Assembly: GCA_902588625.1 (NCBI GenBank)
Contig: CACIPU010000004.1
Span: 1 to 64,000, forward strand
Length of the DNA: 64,000 nt
Origin: an uncultured Pelagibacteraceae bacterium
Lineage (GTDB): Bacteria > Pseudomonadota > Alphaproteobacteria > Pelagibacterales > Pelagibacteraceae
Reading direction: 5' to 3'
Within the stretch, counting starts at the first letter, position 1. The number at the start of each line of letters is the position of its first letter. This document shows positions 35,208 to 45,402 of this stretch, one piece after another. A program made the position numbers and the translations under genes. A model generated the notes under the pieces. The model searched no databases. It was not told the DNA's origin and saw only the letters and a list, made by a program, of their open reading frames with translations.

Positions 35208-35841
35208 TTTTTTTTTTAAGTTCTTTTATTTCCAATATTGTCGAATCATTGCTTGTTATACTCTTAGTTTGCTTATACTTAATATCCCAACTTTTTGAAG
35301 CTCGAAGTAACTCTTGATGACCAGTTTTTCCCATAAAAATAATGGCTTTTTTAAAATTTTTTGCTTTTTTGTGTATAAGTTCTAAAATTATTGGTAAAGG
35401 CTTGAAGGCTCTAGCTATAAAAAAATCATCAACAAATCTAAAATTTTTTTCATTTACATTTTCATTATAAACTTCAGTATTTAATTTTAATTCCTTTATT
35501 ATTTTTTTTAAAAAAATTATTTTCTTTGGACTTTTTTCAATTAGTTTAATTTTTAATGAAGATTTTCTATCTTTTGCAATAATTGAGATGACCAAACCGG
35601 GAAAACCTGCTCCAGAACCAATATCTACCACAGTTTTTTGATTTTCGTCAATTAAATCAACTACTTGCGCACTATCTAGAAAATGTCTAGTCCATATTTG
35701 TGGTATTGTTGATTTTCCTATTAGATTTACGTTTGTATTTGCTTTTATTAAAGCTTTTTCATATTTATTTAAACTTACAATTGTTTCACGTGAAACTTGA
35801 GTAATTCTACTAAATGTGCTTATTTGGATACTCCTATCCAT
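35200..35841 (-). CDS. rsmG: 16S rRNA (guanine527-N7)-methyltransferase
   Basis: 213 aa. The SAM-binding motif VVDIGSGAGFPGLVI and the preceding IWTRHFLDSAQ are typical RsmG (GidB) features. The N-terminal residues QVSRETIVSLNKYEK are encoded by DNA that includes a near-perfect parS palindrome, so the coding sequence carries a second, chromosomal signal. Lies 31 bases after mnmG. Confidence 0.93.
   Translation of the reverse strand: MDRSIQISTFSRITQVSRETIVSLNKYEKALIKANTNVNLIGKSTIPQIWTRHFLDSAQVVDLIDENQKTVVDIGSGAGFPGLVISIIAKDRKSSLKIKLIEKSPKKIIFLKKIIKELKLNTEVYNENVNEKNFRFVDDFFIARAFKPLPIILELIHKKAKNFKKAIIFMGKTGHQELLRASKSWDIKYKQTKSITSNDSTILEIKELKKKIE
35782..35797. promoter_or_regulatory. parS: parS centromere-like site inside rsmG
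   Basis: TGTTTCACGTGAAACT matches the widely conserved parS consensus TGTTTCACGTGAAACA at 15 of 16 positions. It lies in the 5' part of rsmG, encoding the VSRET peptide, and is close to parA and parB. ParB is expected to load here. No second full-length copy was noticed in the window, but a systematic search was not possible. Confidence 0.92.
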
Positions 35842-35872
35842 TTATGCTCTTTTTCTACTTTTATCCCGTTTT

Positions 35873-37714
35873 TTAACAAATGAAAGCAATATATACAGCA
35901 GCAGGAGTAATCCCATCAATTCTCAATGCCTGACCAAGTGTTTTTGGTCTAATAAGCTTAAATTTAGCTTTAACTTCATTAGAAAGACCGCTCAATTTAC
36001 TATAATCCATATCCAAAGGTATTAATAAATTCTCATCTTTCCTAAAGGCAACTATATCTGCATTTTGTTTTTTTAAATATCCAGAATAATGAGCATTTAT
36101 TTCAATTTGCTCTTCTTCTTCTCTTGAGGCCCTTGGTATTTTTTGCCAAATAGATCTAAGCTTACTGAAAGTAACATTTTCTCTTGAAAGAATTTCTAAA
36201 GCTGTCCTCTTTACTCCATCTTTTGCAATTTTAACATTATATTTCTCTGCGTGATTAGGGGATATCTTGAGACTTTTTAAAATATTACTTAATTCATTGA
36301 TTTTATTGACTTTCTTCGTATATATTTTTGCTCTGTAAGGATGAACTAAACCAATATTAATTCCTAATTGTGTTAAACGTACATCAGCATTATCTGCTCT
36401 TAGACTTAATCTATATTCGGCACGAGAAGTGAACATACGATAAGGTTCTGCAACTCCTTTAGTAATTAAATCGTCTATCATAACTCCGATATAAGCTTGG
36501 GCGCGATCTAAAATTAATGGCTCTTGTTTTTGAATTGCTAAAGCAGCATTGATCCCTGCCATGAGTCCTTGTGCAGCTGCTTCTTCATATCCTGTTGTGC
36601 CATTTATTTGACCAGCGAGGTAAAGTGATTTTATTTTTTTTGTTTCCAAAGTAGAATATAGTTCCCTTGGATCAACGTAATCATACTCAATAGCATATCC
36701 GGGTCTTATTATCCGAGTTTTCTCTAAACCATTGATTTTACTCAATATTTCAGCCTGCACTTGAGCTGGTAAAGATGTTGAAATACCATTTGGATAAACC
36801 GTATTGTCATTAAGACCTTCGGGTTCTAAAAAAATTTGATGTCTTATCTTATCAGAAAATTTTACAATTTTGTCTTCAATAGATGGGCAGTATCTTGGGC
36901 CAACACCCTTTATGCTTCCTGAATACATTGCACTTTTTTTTAAATTCTTCTTAATAATTTCATGAACTTTTTTATTTGTATAAGTAACTCTACAAGCAAT
37001 TTGTTTGTTATAAGTTTTTTTTGTTAAAAAAGAAAAATACTCTGGGTCAGAGTCTGCATCTTGTTTTTCTAAATTTTCGAAATTTATAGTTGATCCATCT
37101 AGTCTTGGTGGAGTTCCAGTTTTTAATCTTCCCAATTTCATTTTAAATTTTTCTAACTGTTCACTTAAACCTGTTGATGGTTTTTCATTATGTCTACCTG
37201 CAGGGGTTCTTTCATTACCAATATGAATCAATCCATTTAGAAAAGTTCCTGTTGTCAGAATCATTTTTTTGCAATTTACTTTTTTTCCTGACTTGGTATG
37301 AAACCCGACTATCTGATTTTTAACAAAAATGAACTCAATTACAGGGTCTGAAAAAACCCTTAAATTACAATAACTTAGGAGCAATTGTTGCATATATTTT
37401 TTGTAAAGAGCTCGATCAGATTGGGTTCTAGGACCTCTTACTGCTGGACCCCTGCTTCTATTTAATAATCTATATTGAATACCTGATTTATCTGCTACTA
37501 CGCCCATTACTCCATCTAGAGCGTCTATCTCTTTTACAAGATGTCCTTTACCTAAACCTCCAATAGCTGGATTACAAGACATCTCTCCTATAGTTTCAAT
37601 TTTATGGGTGAATAAGCCTACGTTAACTCCCATTCTAGCTGATGCAGCAGCAGCTTCACAACCAGCATGGCCTCCACCTATAACTACAACATCAAATGTT
37701 AAATCTTTGTACAT
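35873..37714 (-). CDS. mnmG: tRNA uridine 5-carboxymethylaminomethyl modification enzyme MnmG
   Basis: 613 aa FAD protein. The dinucleotide-binding start [22 protein letters not shown], the [21 protein letters not shown] motif, [50 protein letters not shown], the [26 protein letters not shown] segment and [21 protein letters not shown] are all intact. With MnmE it modifies the wobble uridine of several tRNAs. Between mnmG and mnmE lie 98 bases with no recognisable gene. Confident. Confidence 0.97.
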   Translation of the reverse strand: MYKDLTFDVVVIGGGHAGCEAAAASARMGVNVGLFTHKIETIGEMSCNPAIGGLGKGHLVKEIDALDGVMGVVADKSGIQYRLLNRSRGPAVRGPRTQSDRALYKKYMQQLLLSYCNLRVFSDPVIEFIFVKNQIVGFHTKSGKKVNCKKMILTTGTFLNGLIHIGNERTPAGRHNEKPSTGLSEQLEKFKMKLGRLKTGTPPRLDGSTINFENLEKQDADSDPEYFSFLTKKTYNKQIACRVTYTNKKVHEIIKKNLKKSAMYSGSIKGVGPRYCPSIEDKIVKFSDKIRHQIFLEPEGLNDNTVYPNGISTSLPAQVQAEILSKINGLEKTRIIRPGYAIEYDYVDPRELYSTLETKKIKSLYLAGQINGTTGYEEAAAQGLMAGINAALAIQKQEPLILDRAQAYIGVMIDDLITKGVAEPYRMFTSRAEYRLSLRADNADVRLTQLGINIGLVHPYRAKIYTKKVNKINELSNILKSLKISPNHAEKYNVKIAKDGVKRTALEILSRENVTFSKLRSIWQKIPRASREEEEQIEINAHYSGYLKKQNADIVAFRKDENLLIPLDMDYSKLSGLSNEVKAKFKLIRPKTLGQALRIDGITPAAVYIAFIC

Positions 37715-37812
37715 AAATTTAACTTACAGGTGATAGCTTTATTTTCAAGGAAAGAGATTATAAGAGTGTTGAAAAACGTTGATTATATTGGACTTTTACT
37801 TGTTTTTGATAA

Positions 37813-39144
37813 CTACTTTCCAATGCAAAAATCATTAAAAATACTACCTAAGAGTTCCTCAACATCAACTTTTCCAACTATCATCCCAAGATTTCTAGTG
37901 GCTAATCTTAAATCTTCAGCAGCTTTATCAAAATCGCTTGTTGATTTTTTATTTTTAAACCTTTCTAAATGTTGAACACAATTAATTAAATTTTGTCTAT
38001 GTCTTTCCCTAGTGATTAAAATATCTTCACTTGATATAAATTTATTTTTTAATTTACTTTTTATTTTTAAAATTAGTTTATTTAAGTTTGAATTTTTTTT
38101 TAGTGAAATTAAAATATTTTCATATTTCTTAAAATTTTTATTTAACTTTCCTTTTATTAAATCAGATTTATTTATCACCAAAATAGAATTTTTAGACATA
38201 AGGCCCTTCAAAACTGAGCTAAATTCAACGTTTTTAGCGGAAACTATGATTAACCTCAAATCTGCGTCTTGCGCTCTTTTTAGGGCAATTTTTATTCCTT
38301 TTTTTTCTATTTCATTTTTAGAATTTCTAATTCCTGCTGTATCAGAAGCTATAACTGGGTAACCATCAAGATTTAAATGTGTTTCTATCACGTCTCGCGT
38401 AGTACCAGCGGTTTCTGAAACTATCGCAACATCTCTCCTAGATAAATAATTTAATAAACTGGATTTCCCTGAATTGGGAGGTCCTACAATTGCTATTTTA
38501 AAACCTTCCCTGATTCTTTCACCAACTTTTTGGTCATCTAAAGTTTTTTTAATTTCGTTTAATATTTTATTTGATGTTTTGTGTATTTCTTTAAGAATAT
38601 TATTTGGTAAATCTTCATCTGGAAAATCAATCTTTGCTTCGATATGAGATAAAATTTTTAAAAGCTTTTCTCTCCACAAATTAAATTTATCTGATGATTT
38701 TCCTCGCATAATTTTAAGTGCCTGCTTTCTCTGTATTTCTGTTTCTGCGGAAATTAAATCTGCAATACTTTCAGCTTTTAATAAATTTATTCTTCCGTTC
38801 TGAAAGGCTCTTTTAGTAAACTCACCTGGTTCTGCTAAACGACAATTTTTTATTTTCGATATGGCCAATTGCATTGCATGAACCACCGCTCTGCTACCAT
38901 GTACATGGAATTCTGCTAAATCTTCTCCTGTGTAGCTATTTGGAGCTGGAAACCATATAAGTATACCTTCATCAATCATGTTTTTTTCCCCATTTTTGTT
39001 GAACTTTCTGAGTGTTGCTATTTTTGGAGGTGGTAATTTCGTTCCAGTAATTTTTTTAATAACAGTAGACGTGTTTTTCCCTGAAACTCTTATTACAGCT
39101 ATTCCTGATATTCCTGATCCAGATGATAAAGCATAAATTGTCAT
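37813..39144 (-). CDS. mnmE: tRNA modification GTPase MnmE
   Basis: 443 aa. The N-terminal folate-binding domain (IYALSSGSGISGIAVIRVSG, EDLAEFHVHGS) precedes the G domain with GPPNSGKSSLLNYL, TAGTTRDVIE, DTAGIR and NKSD. The C-terminal catalytic Cys sits in the terminal FCIGK. It works with MnmG on tRNA wobble uridine. Length is near that of other alphaproteobacterial MnmE proteins. It lies 3 bases downstream of the sulfotransferase gene. Confidence 0.96.
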   Translation of the reverse strand: MTIYALSSGSGISGIAVIRVSGKNTSTVIKKITGTKLPPPKIATLRKFNKNGEKNMIDEGILIWFPAPNSYTGEDLAEFHVHGSRAVVHAMQLAISKIKNCRLAEPGEFTKRAFQNGRINLLKAESIADLISAETEIQRKQALKIMRGKSSDKFNLWREKLLKILSHIEAKIDFPDEDLPNNILKEIHKTSNKILNEIKKTLDDQKVGERIREGFKIAIVGPPNSGKSSLLNYLSRRDVAIVSETAGTTRDVIETHLNLDGYPVIASDTAGIRNSKNEIEKKGIKIALKRAQDADLRLIIVSAKNVEFSSVLKGLMSKNSILVINKSDLIKGKLNKNFKKYENILISLKKNSNLNKLILKIKSKLKNKFISSEDILITRERHRQNLINCVQHLERFKNKKSTSDFDKAAEDLRLATRNLGMIVGKVDVEELLGSIFNDFCIGK

Positions 39145-39147
39145 AAT

Positions 39148-40911
39148 TTATTTAAACCAAGAATATTTTTTTCCCAAATCCTGTATAAATTTTTTATATG
39201 GTAAATATTTATTTGACGACTGCTTGTATACTGACTCTCTAATTTGCACGTTACTAGCAGTTTTTGATATCAAATCTTTTCTTTTATAAAACTCCAAACA
39301 TTTTTCATCCCAAGGAAGATCACAAAATTTCATTAACTTTTTAGATTCTACTTTGGGATTTTCTGTTAATTCTTCGAGCTCAATTTGATACATAGTTTGG
39401 GGATTTTTATTATTATAATCATCTATAATTTTAAAATAATTATCAAAATACTTAAATATATTTTCTAAATCATGTGTCCAAGCTAGTTCAGCTAAATTAT
39501 TTTGAAAGATTGATATTATTGATGAAACTACATCTCTTTTGCAATTTATTATTTTCGCGTTAGGATAAATGTCTTTTATAAATTTTAAATAAAAGAAATT
39601 ATTTAAAGATTTATCTGTAAAAGTATAATTGTTTTTTTTTGATATTAGTCCTCTATTTTCATAAATAGAATTAATTTCATTTCTAATATCCGAACACCTA
39701 CCTAAATTTAATGATTGTTTTTCTAGTATTTTTTTATTTATAAAATTTTCAAATATCCCAGTTTCTTCACCTATTAAGATTGGTTTGCTTCCTGATGCAA
39801 TTATTTTCTCTATTAACGTTGATCCTGATCTTGGAACTCCTACTATAAAAATTGGTTTAATCTTTGAGTCTTTTTTTCCATTTAAAACTTTAACTTCCAG
39901 ATTTTGATTTATTTTTATTACATCATCAAAACAATATTTGACACCCAACTTAAATTTATTCTTTCTAGTTTCAAAAAAACTTTTGTGTCCTTTTTTTAAT
40001 AATTCTAATTCTTCTTCATAATTTTTTGATTTCCTTTCATATTTGGCTAATAGATAATTCCCATATGCATTGTTTATTTGTGATTTATTAGTAACTATAA
40101 TTTTATTAATATTTTTTTTAAGTTCAGAGTCCAAAATATCTTTTTTTAGTTCACTTAAATAATAATAATGAGCTAAATTAGTTGGTTCAGATTTGATAGC
40201 TGCTTCATGAGATTTAATTGCATTATTGAACTGTCCTAATTCTTTATACGCTAATGCTAAATTATGATAAGCGCCACCGTGATCAGGTTGAATTTCAATC
40301 GCCTTTTTATAAGAATTTAATGCATTTTGAAAATCATTAAGTGTTCTATATATTAAACCTAAGTTATTATGAGCGCCAACAAGTTTTGGATTGATGTCAA
40401 TTGCTTTTTGGTAACAACTTATGGCTTCATGATATTCCTTTAAATCAGTATGTACGTTTCCTAAACTGAAAAAAGCAAGTCCATAGTTTTTTTGAATATC
40501 AATTGTTTTTTGGAAATATTTTTTTGCAAGCTTTAGATCTTTCGTTTGATAAAAAATTATCCCAAGATTATAGTAAGAATTTGTATGCTTAGGATTGATT
40601 TCCAAAACTTTATTATAATATTTTTTTGCCTCCTCAGTATTACCCATTTCTTTATAGCATGTAGCTAAATTATGAATTGCACTTATGTTGTTAGGTTGTA
40701 TATCAATAGCTTTAATCAAAAATTCTTTTGCTTTTTCAAAGTTTCTACTTAAAACAGAAATAGTTGCTAATATTATCAATGAGTCAAAATGATAAGAATT
40801 TATGCTAAGTATTTTATAACAATAAATTTCAGCATTTTTATAATCTTTATTTTTATAAAACTCTAAGACTTTTAAAAATTCATTTTGTAAAGATTCATTT
40901 TTTTTATCCAT
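39148..40911 (-). CDS. TPR-sulfotransferase fusion protein
   Basis: 587 aa from the ATG at 40911 (MDKKNESLQ); the ORF start at 40974 would overlap the divergent gene. Residues about 1-270 are tandem tetratricopeptide repeats with consensus-like units such as GLIYRTLNDFQNALNSYKKAIEI. The C-terminal half is a sulfotransferase domain with the 5' PAPS-binding motif FIVGVPRSGSTLIEKII and a later IINCKRDVVSSIISIFQNN 3'-phosphate motif. Such TPR-sulfotransferases are common in marine alphaproteobacteria, with unknown acceptors. It sits among origin-proximal housekeeping genes (between mnmE and rho). Family confident; substrate unknown. Confidence 0.85.
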   Translation of the reverse strand: MDKKNESLQNEFLKVLEFYKNKDYKNAEIYCYKILSINSYHFDSLIILATISVLSRNFEKAKEFLIKAIDIQPNNISAIHNLATCYKEMGNTEEAKKYYNKVLEINPKHTNSYYNLGIIFYQTKDLKLAKKYFQKTIDIQKNYGLAFFSLGNVHTDLKEYHEAISCYQKAIDINPKLVGAHNNLGLIYRTLNDFQNALNSYKKAIEIQPDHGGAYHNLALAYKELGQFNNAIKSHEAAIKSEPTNLAHYYYLSELKKDILDSELKKNINKIIVTNKSQINNAYGNYLLAKYERKSKNYEEELELLKKGHKSFFETRKNKFKLGVKYCFDDVIKINQNLEVKVLNGKKDSKIKPIFIVGVPRSGSTLIEKIIASGSKPILIGEETGIFENFINKKILEKQSLNLGRCSDIRNEINSIYENRGLISKKNNYTFTDKSLNNFFYLKFIKDIYPNAKIINCKRDVVSSIISIFQNNLAELAWTHDLENIFKYFDNYFKIIDDYNNKNPQTMYQIELEELTENPKVESKKLMKFCDLPWDEKCLEFYKRKDLISKTASNVQIRESVYKQSSNKYLPYKKFIQDLGKKYSWFK

Positions 40912-40962
40912 AATTTTAATTATATAGCTAATTTTATAATCTATGTTACATTTATATAAAAA

Positions 40963-41409
40963 ATGGTGAAGCAAATTTCAATAAAAACTAAATTTGGCTG
41001 GATATCTGCTTTTGAGGTAAAAAATGCCATTACAGAAGTCAAATTCGGTAAATATAAATCTATAGGTAAAAGCAAAAATCTCAAGAAATTCAAATTAAAT
41101 TTGAAAAAATACTTCTCAAAAAAAAGTAAATTTTTTAATATTAATACTAAGGTTGATGGCAATTTTGTCCAAAAAAAAATATGGAACGAACTAAAGAAAA
41201 TAAAATTTGGTCAAACAAAAACTTATGGGGAAATAGCTAAAAAAAATAAATTATCTCCTCGACATATTGGAAAAATATGCGGCCAAAATAAAATTTTACT
41301 AGCCATCCCTTGTCATAGGGTAGTTAGATCAGATGGTACTATGGGAGGGTTTTCTGCAAAAGGAGGAATTTCCCTTAAGAAAAAATTATTAAAATTTGAA
41401 AATTGTTAA
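40963..41409 (+). CDS. ogt: Methylated-DNA-protein cysteine methyltransferase
   Basis: 148 aa. The acceptor Cys is in [17 protein letters not shown]; the DNA-binding helix region is KTYGEIAKK, with [17 protein letters not shown] before it. It repairs O6-alkylguanine by suicidal alkyl transfer. It is divergent from the TPR gene across about 50 bases. Its stop overlaps the rho stop by 4 bases (TTAA). It is the only rightward gene between holA and the origin. Confidence 0.92.
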   Translation: MVKQISIKTKFGWISAFEVKNAITEVKFGKYKSIGKSKNLKKFKLNLKKYFSKKSKFFNINTKVDGNFVQKKIWNELKKIKFGQTKTYGEIAKKNKLSPRHIGKICGQNKILLAIPCHRVVRSDGTMGGFSAKGGISLKKKLLKFENC

Positions 41410-42677
41410 CTTGGTTTATTCATTGAAACAAAAAAGTCAGCATTATTTTTTGTGGTTTTCAATTTAGAAAGAAGAAATTCTATTGCATCCATAGTTCCCA
41501 TTGAACTTAATATTTTTCTTAAAACATTCATCTTAAGCAAATCGTCATTTTTGAATAGCAATTCTTCTCTTCTAGTTCCAGACCTAGTTATATCAATAGC
41601 TGGGTAGATTCTTTTATCTGAAATTTTTCTATCTAAAATTAATTCACTATTTCCTGTTCCTTTAAATTCTTCAAAAATTACTTCATCCATTCTACTTCCA
41701 GTATCAATTAACGCTGTTGATATTATAGTGAGAGAGCCTCCTTGTTCTATATTTCTTGCTGCACCAAAAAATCTTTTTGGTCGTTGAAGTGCATTAGCAT
41801 CTACTCCTCCAGTTAAAACTTTTCCAGAGCTCGGCACTACTGCATTATATGCTCTTCCTAGTCTTGTTATTGAATCCAAAAGAATAATTACATCTTTTTT
41901 GTGTTCTGTTAATCTTTTAGCCTTTTCAATAACCATTTCAGCTACCGCAACGTGTCTCGAAGCTGGCTCATCAAAAGTAGAACTTATGACTTCTCCTTTT
42001 ACAGATCTTTGCATATCAGTTACCTCTTCTGGTCTTTCATCAATAAGTAAGACCATTAAGTAACATTCAGGATGATTCTTCGCTATAGAGTTTGCTATAT
42101 TTTGTAATATAATTGTTTTTCCTGCTTTTGGTGGAGATATAATTAATGATCTCTGTCCTTTACCAATTGGGCTAACAAGATCAATTAGTCTTGCTGTTTG
42201 ATCTGGTTTTTTTTCAATTTTAGTAGTCTCAACCTCCATAACAAGTTGAGAATCTGGATATAAAGGTGTTAAGTTTTCAAAAGCAATTTTATTTCTTGAT
42301 TTATCAGGATTGTCAAAATTTATTTTATCAACTTTTAGTAAAGCAAAATATCTTTCTTGGTCTTTTGGAGCTCTTATTTCACCCTCAACAGAGTCCCCAG
42401 TTCTTAATCCAAATCTTCTTATTTGACTTGGACTAACATAAATATCATCTGCTCCGGGAAGGTAATTTGACTCTGTAGCTCTCAAAAAGCCAAAACCATC
42501 TTGTAAAACTTCAAGAGTTCCACCACCAATTATTTGTTCATTTTTTTCAGCAAGTTTTTTTAAAATTGCAAATAAAATTTCTTGTTTTCTAAGTGTACTT
42601 GGGTTTTCAACTGAAAGTTTTTCAGCTTGTGAAATAAGTTCCGCAGGTGTTTTTTTTTTAAGTTCTTCTAAGTTCAT
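41406..42677 (-). CDS. rho: Transcription termination factor Rho
   Basis: 423 aa hexameric RNA helicase that ends transcription at untranslated RNA. The N-terminal [12 protein letters not shown], the RNA-binding [33 protein letters not shown] segment, Walker A SPPKAGKT, Walker [11 protein letters not shown], the Q-loop [16 protein letters not shown] and the R-loop GTGNSEL are all present. Sixty-five bases separate its start from hemJ. Confident. Confidence 0.97.
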   Translation of the reverse strand: MNLEELKKKTPAELISQAEKLSVENPSTLRKQEILFAILKKLAEKNEQIIGGGTLEVLQDGFGFLRATESNYLPGADDIYVSPSQIRRFGLRTGDSVEGEIRAPKDQERYFALLKVDKINFDNPDKSRNKIAFENLTPLYPDSQLVMEVETTKIEKKPDQTARLIDLVSPIGKGQRSLIISPPKAGKTIILQNIANSIAKNHPECYLMVLLIDERPEEVTDMQRSVKGEVISSTFDEPASRHVAVAEMVIEKAKRLTEHKKDVIILLDSITRLGRAYNAVVPSSGKVLTGGVDANALQRPKRFFGAARNIEQGGSLTIISTALIDTGSRMDEVIFEEFKGTGNSELILDRKISDKRIYPAIDITRSGTRREELLFKNDDLLKMNVLRKILSSMGTMDAIEFLLSKLKTTKNNADFFVSMNKPS

Positions 42678-42742
42678 ATGTGGGGTTTTGTTTATTGAGA
42701 AATGTAATATTAATATAATATCTTTTTAAAAAATTACAAGTC

Positions 42743-43186
42743 TCATAGTGGTTTAAAAACAACTATTATTATTATGCCTATTAGTAAAACAGTAGGTATT
42801 TCGTTGATAATTCTATAAAATTTAGATGAATAAGAGTTATTGTTTTCAGAAAATTTTCTTACACATTCAAATAAAAAGAAGTGATAAATAGTCAAAATAA
42901 TAACAAATAATAGCTTTAACTGAAGCCAAAGAAAACTTACATTTTCTATACCAATAATGTGTATTAAAAGCACTCCAAAAATCCAGGATATAATCATTGC
43001 AGGATTCATAATATAAATAAAAAGTCTTCTTTCCATAATTTTAAAAGTAGATGTTAAATCTTCAGATTTGTTATTTAAAACAGCATCACTATGGTAGACA
43101 AAAATTCTAGGTAAATACAAAAGGCCTGCCATCCAAGAAATCACGGCTATAAGATGAATTGATTTAAATAATAAATATGTATTCAA
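42743..43186 (-). CDS. hemJ: Protoporphyrinogen oxidase HemJ
   Basis: 147 aa, four predicted membrane helices. KSIHLIAVISWMAGLLYLPRIFVYH contains the essential His of HemJ, and LQLKLLFVIILTIYH contains the conserved Lys. It oxidises protoporphyrinogen IX, the penultimate heme step. In many alphaproteobacteria hemE, hemH and hemJ are adjacent before rho; here about 6 kb of accessory genes separate hemJ from hemH. Confidence 0.9.
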   Translation of the reverse strand: MNTYLLFKSIHLIAVISWMAGLLYLPRIFVYHSDAVLNNKSEDLTSTFKIMERRLFIYIMNPAMIISWIFGVLLIHIIGIENVSFLWLQLKLLFVIILTIYHFFLFECVRKFSENNNSYSSKFYRIINEIPTVLLIGIIIIVVFKPL

Positions 43187-43188
43187 TA

Positions 43189-44574
43189 TTATTTTCTATC
43201 TTTTATTGGATTAAGCGATAGTATTTTTTCATTATACCTAAATTTAGATTTCTTTTTAGAGCTGTAATGAAGAGAATTGATTACGGTAATGGTTGATGTT
43301 TCTGGTGCAATCAATATGGAAACTCCCCCATAGCCACTCATTCCAAATACTACTCGATCTTCTAAACCTTTATAATCCATGTGAAAGTAACCCCCGTATG
43401 CTTTTGCTGGATTGTAAGGAGGATCTCTAAATTCTTGAGTAGTTTTTTTCTTTATTCTTCTTTCATGAATATCCTTAAAATATTTACCTACACAAGTATC
43501 ATTTTGATAATCATCCATTATACTTTTTGCAATTCTTAAATAATCATACCTATCTGCATAAAACATAGAATTTGCTTTTCCAGCGTCAGGAAGCTCTCTA
43601 CTTTTAAAAAAAAGAACACTATTTTTAATTTTTACATGTCTTTGGAAAACATCCTCTAAAAATTTTTCAAATTGATCACCTGTTTTATATTTTATGTAAT
43701 TAAAAACTATATTTGGTAACAGTCCGTGATAATTATATTTAGGTTTAGATTTTTTTTTATCTTTCATCATAAACATATAACGAGCAAGATTTTCATCATC
43801 ATTGCTTGTGCCATCCCACATAGCAACATCAGTAACGTGTTTATGATCTCCCGCATTCATGTTCAAAAGATCTATTAATTTTTGGTCATGATAAAGAGTT
43901 TTTTCAATTAGTGGCCAATCATTTAATTTTGAATCTATGCTATCAATATAACCTGCACAAATTGCATGGCCCGCAAGTAATCCAATCATACTTTTACCAA
44001 CAGAATTGGAACGAAATTTTGTTTCGTCATCAAAAAATTCTCCTAGTCTTTCTTTGGGTGATTTTTCGTCTATAACAATTTTATCACCCTCAAAAAGTAA
44101 ATAACTAAGTATAGCTGACTCTTTTAATTCCTTTTTTGCAGTCTCATCGTTCCTTAAATTTGATTTAAATTCATAAGTTTCTTTCGAGGGATTTATTTCA
44201 TATGTATGAAACGAGAAAGAATATGGATGATTAATAGTTTTCCATAAATAATAAATTAGTGTATCCCTGTTAGGTTCTGCGTTTGGACGAACTTGCCACC
44301 TATCTTTATAAAATTTTATTTTTAAATTATTTTCTGCTCTCGCATTACATCCATTATCATACCAAGCTTGGCTTCCTTTTTCTAAAGTCTTGCATATTTC
44401 TTTAGTTTTTATAATTAAATATTGATGATGACCATTATCATGCAGCCACTTATTAAAATCTGTTACATTATTTTTGAAATCGCTTTTATCTTCAAATCCA
44501 GACGCAATATTATCCGCTTTCACTGGAACGCTAAATAATAAAAATATATAAAAAATTATTAGAAGTTTTTTCAT
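43189..44574 (-). CDS. Secreted beta-lactamase-family serine hydrolase
   Basis: 461 aa with a signal peptide (KKLLIIFYIFLLFSVPVKA). The SxxK nucleophile motif is in FRSNSVGKSMIGLLAG, and YNYHGLLPN supplies the Tyr-x-Asn-like element of class C beta-lactamase folds. A late GMSGYGGVSILIAPE segment matches the usual HxG/GxG strand region. Such proteins act as esterases or peptidases, and only a minority on antibiotics. Periplasmic location is inferred. It follows the PhyH gene immediately and is the last of the accessory block. Substrate unknown. Confidence 0.75.
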   Translation of the reverse strand: MKKLLIIFYIFLLFSVPVKADNIASGFEDKSDFKNNVTDFNKWLHDNGHHQYLIIKTKEICKTLEKGSQAWYDNGCNARAENNLKIKFYKDRWQVRPNAEPNRDTLIYYLWKTINHPYSFSFHTYEINPSKETYEFKSNLRNDETAKKELKESAILSYLLFEGDKIVIDEKSPKERLGEFFDDETKFRSNSVGKSMIGLLAGHAICAGYIDSIDSKLNDWPLIEKTLYHDQKLIDLLNMNAGDHKHVTDVAMWDGTSNDDENLARYMFMMKDKKKSKPKYNYHGLLPNIVFNYIKYKTGDQFEKFLEDVFQRHVKIKNSVLFFKSRELPDAGKANSMFYADRYDYLRIAKSIMDDYQNDTCVGKYFKDIHERRIKKKTTQEFRDPPYNPAKAYGGYFHMDYKGLEDRVVFGMSGYGGVSILIAPETSTITVINSLHYSSKKKSKFRYNEKILSLNPIKDRK

Positions 44575-45402
44575 TTAATATTTCCCTACTTTTTTAGCAT
44601 CTCTATAAAAAATTTTAGATAATTCTTCATTGGCTTTATTTTTTAATATCTTGTCATATTTATTCATTAATTCAACTGGTCTTTTTGTGTGCTCATGATA
44701 CTTAAATTTATCTATTCCTCTTGCTTGTTGCACATAGACTTTTCCAATTACTTGATCAACATTCGCTCCTATATAGCTTTGAATAACAAATCCAATTCTT
44801 CTGCTATTGCTTCTGTTTGGAGTAGAGCCATGAACAATCATTGGATGATGAAGCGATAGCTGACCAGCTTTTAATTCATTGGGGACTGTGTCCTCTAATG
44901 GTACGTTTTGAACTGTTTGACCTCGAGTTAATAAATTGTTTTCATTAAATGTGTCCCTATGTTCTCGGATTTCTTCTTTATGAGTACCACGCCACATTCT
45001 CATGCAGCCATTTTCTTCATTTGCATCAGTAACAGCTAACCAGGCAGTAACCCAGTTGTGTGGCTCAAAACCAATATATTTTGCATCTTGGTGCCAACTA
45101 ACAAAACCTTTGTTATCAGGATCTTTAATAAATAAAGTTGTTCCACCAATTAAAATATCTTTTCCAATAATACTTTCGACGACATCTAAAATTTTAGAAT
45201 TATGGCAGACTTTATCAAAAACAGGTGAAATCATATGAACATAATTTCTTCCTAATCCATATAGTTCATCTGGCCATTTTTTTTCAATTTTTTCTATCTC
45301 TATTTTAATTTCATTTGCCTCATCCGCCGTTAAAATATCTATGGGCGCAACATAACCATGATCATTATAATCTTTAAGTTGCTTAGGCGTTAGTGAAGTC
45401 AT
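44575..45402 (-). CDS. Phytanoyl-CoA dioxygenase family 2OG-Fe(II) oxygenase
   Basis: 275 aa. The iron ligands are seen in SWHQDAKYIGF (His-x-Asp) and in MIVHGSTPNRSNSRRIGFV (distal His plus the 2-oxoglutarate-binding Arg). Between them VTAWLAVTDANEENGCMRMWRGTH is typical PhyH. Members hydroxylate diverse small molecules. There is no signal peptide, so it is cytoplasmic. It overlaps the lyase-like gene upstream by 4 bases and abuts the serine hydrolase gene. Substrate unknown. Confidence 0.87.
   Translation of the reverse strand: MTSLTPKQLKDYNDHGYVAPIDILTADEANEIKIEIEKIEKKWPDELYGLGRNYVHMISPVFDKVCHNSKILDVVESIIGKDILIGGTTLFIKDPDNKGFVSWHQDAKYIGFEPHNWVTAWLAVTDANEENGCMRMWRGTHKEEIREHRDTFNENNLLTRGQTVQNVPLEDTVPNELKAGQLSLHHPMIVHGSTPNRSNSRRIGFVIQSYIGANVDQVIGKVYVQQARGIDKFKYHEHTKRPVELMNKYDKILKNKANEELSKIFYRDAKKVGKY

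Noticed and set aside
37715-37812. Small RNA or gene between mnmG and mnmE
   Set aside because: 98 bases with no stable hairpin or conserved ORF seen; likely a promoter region.
43189-44574. Antibiotic resistance beta-lactamase
   Set aside because: Only the general SxxK serine hydrolase pattern is seen; the length and surrounding genes do not suggest antibiotic hydrolysis.
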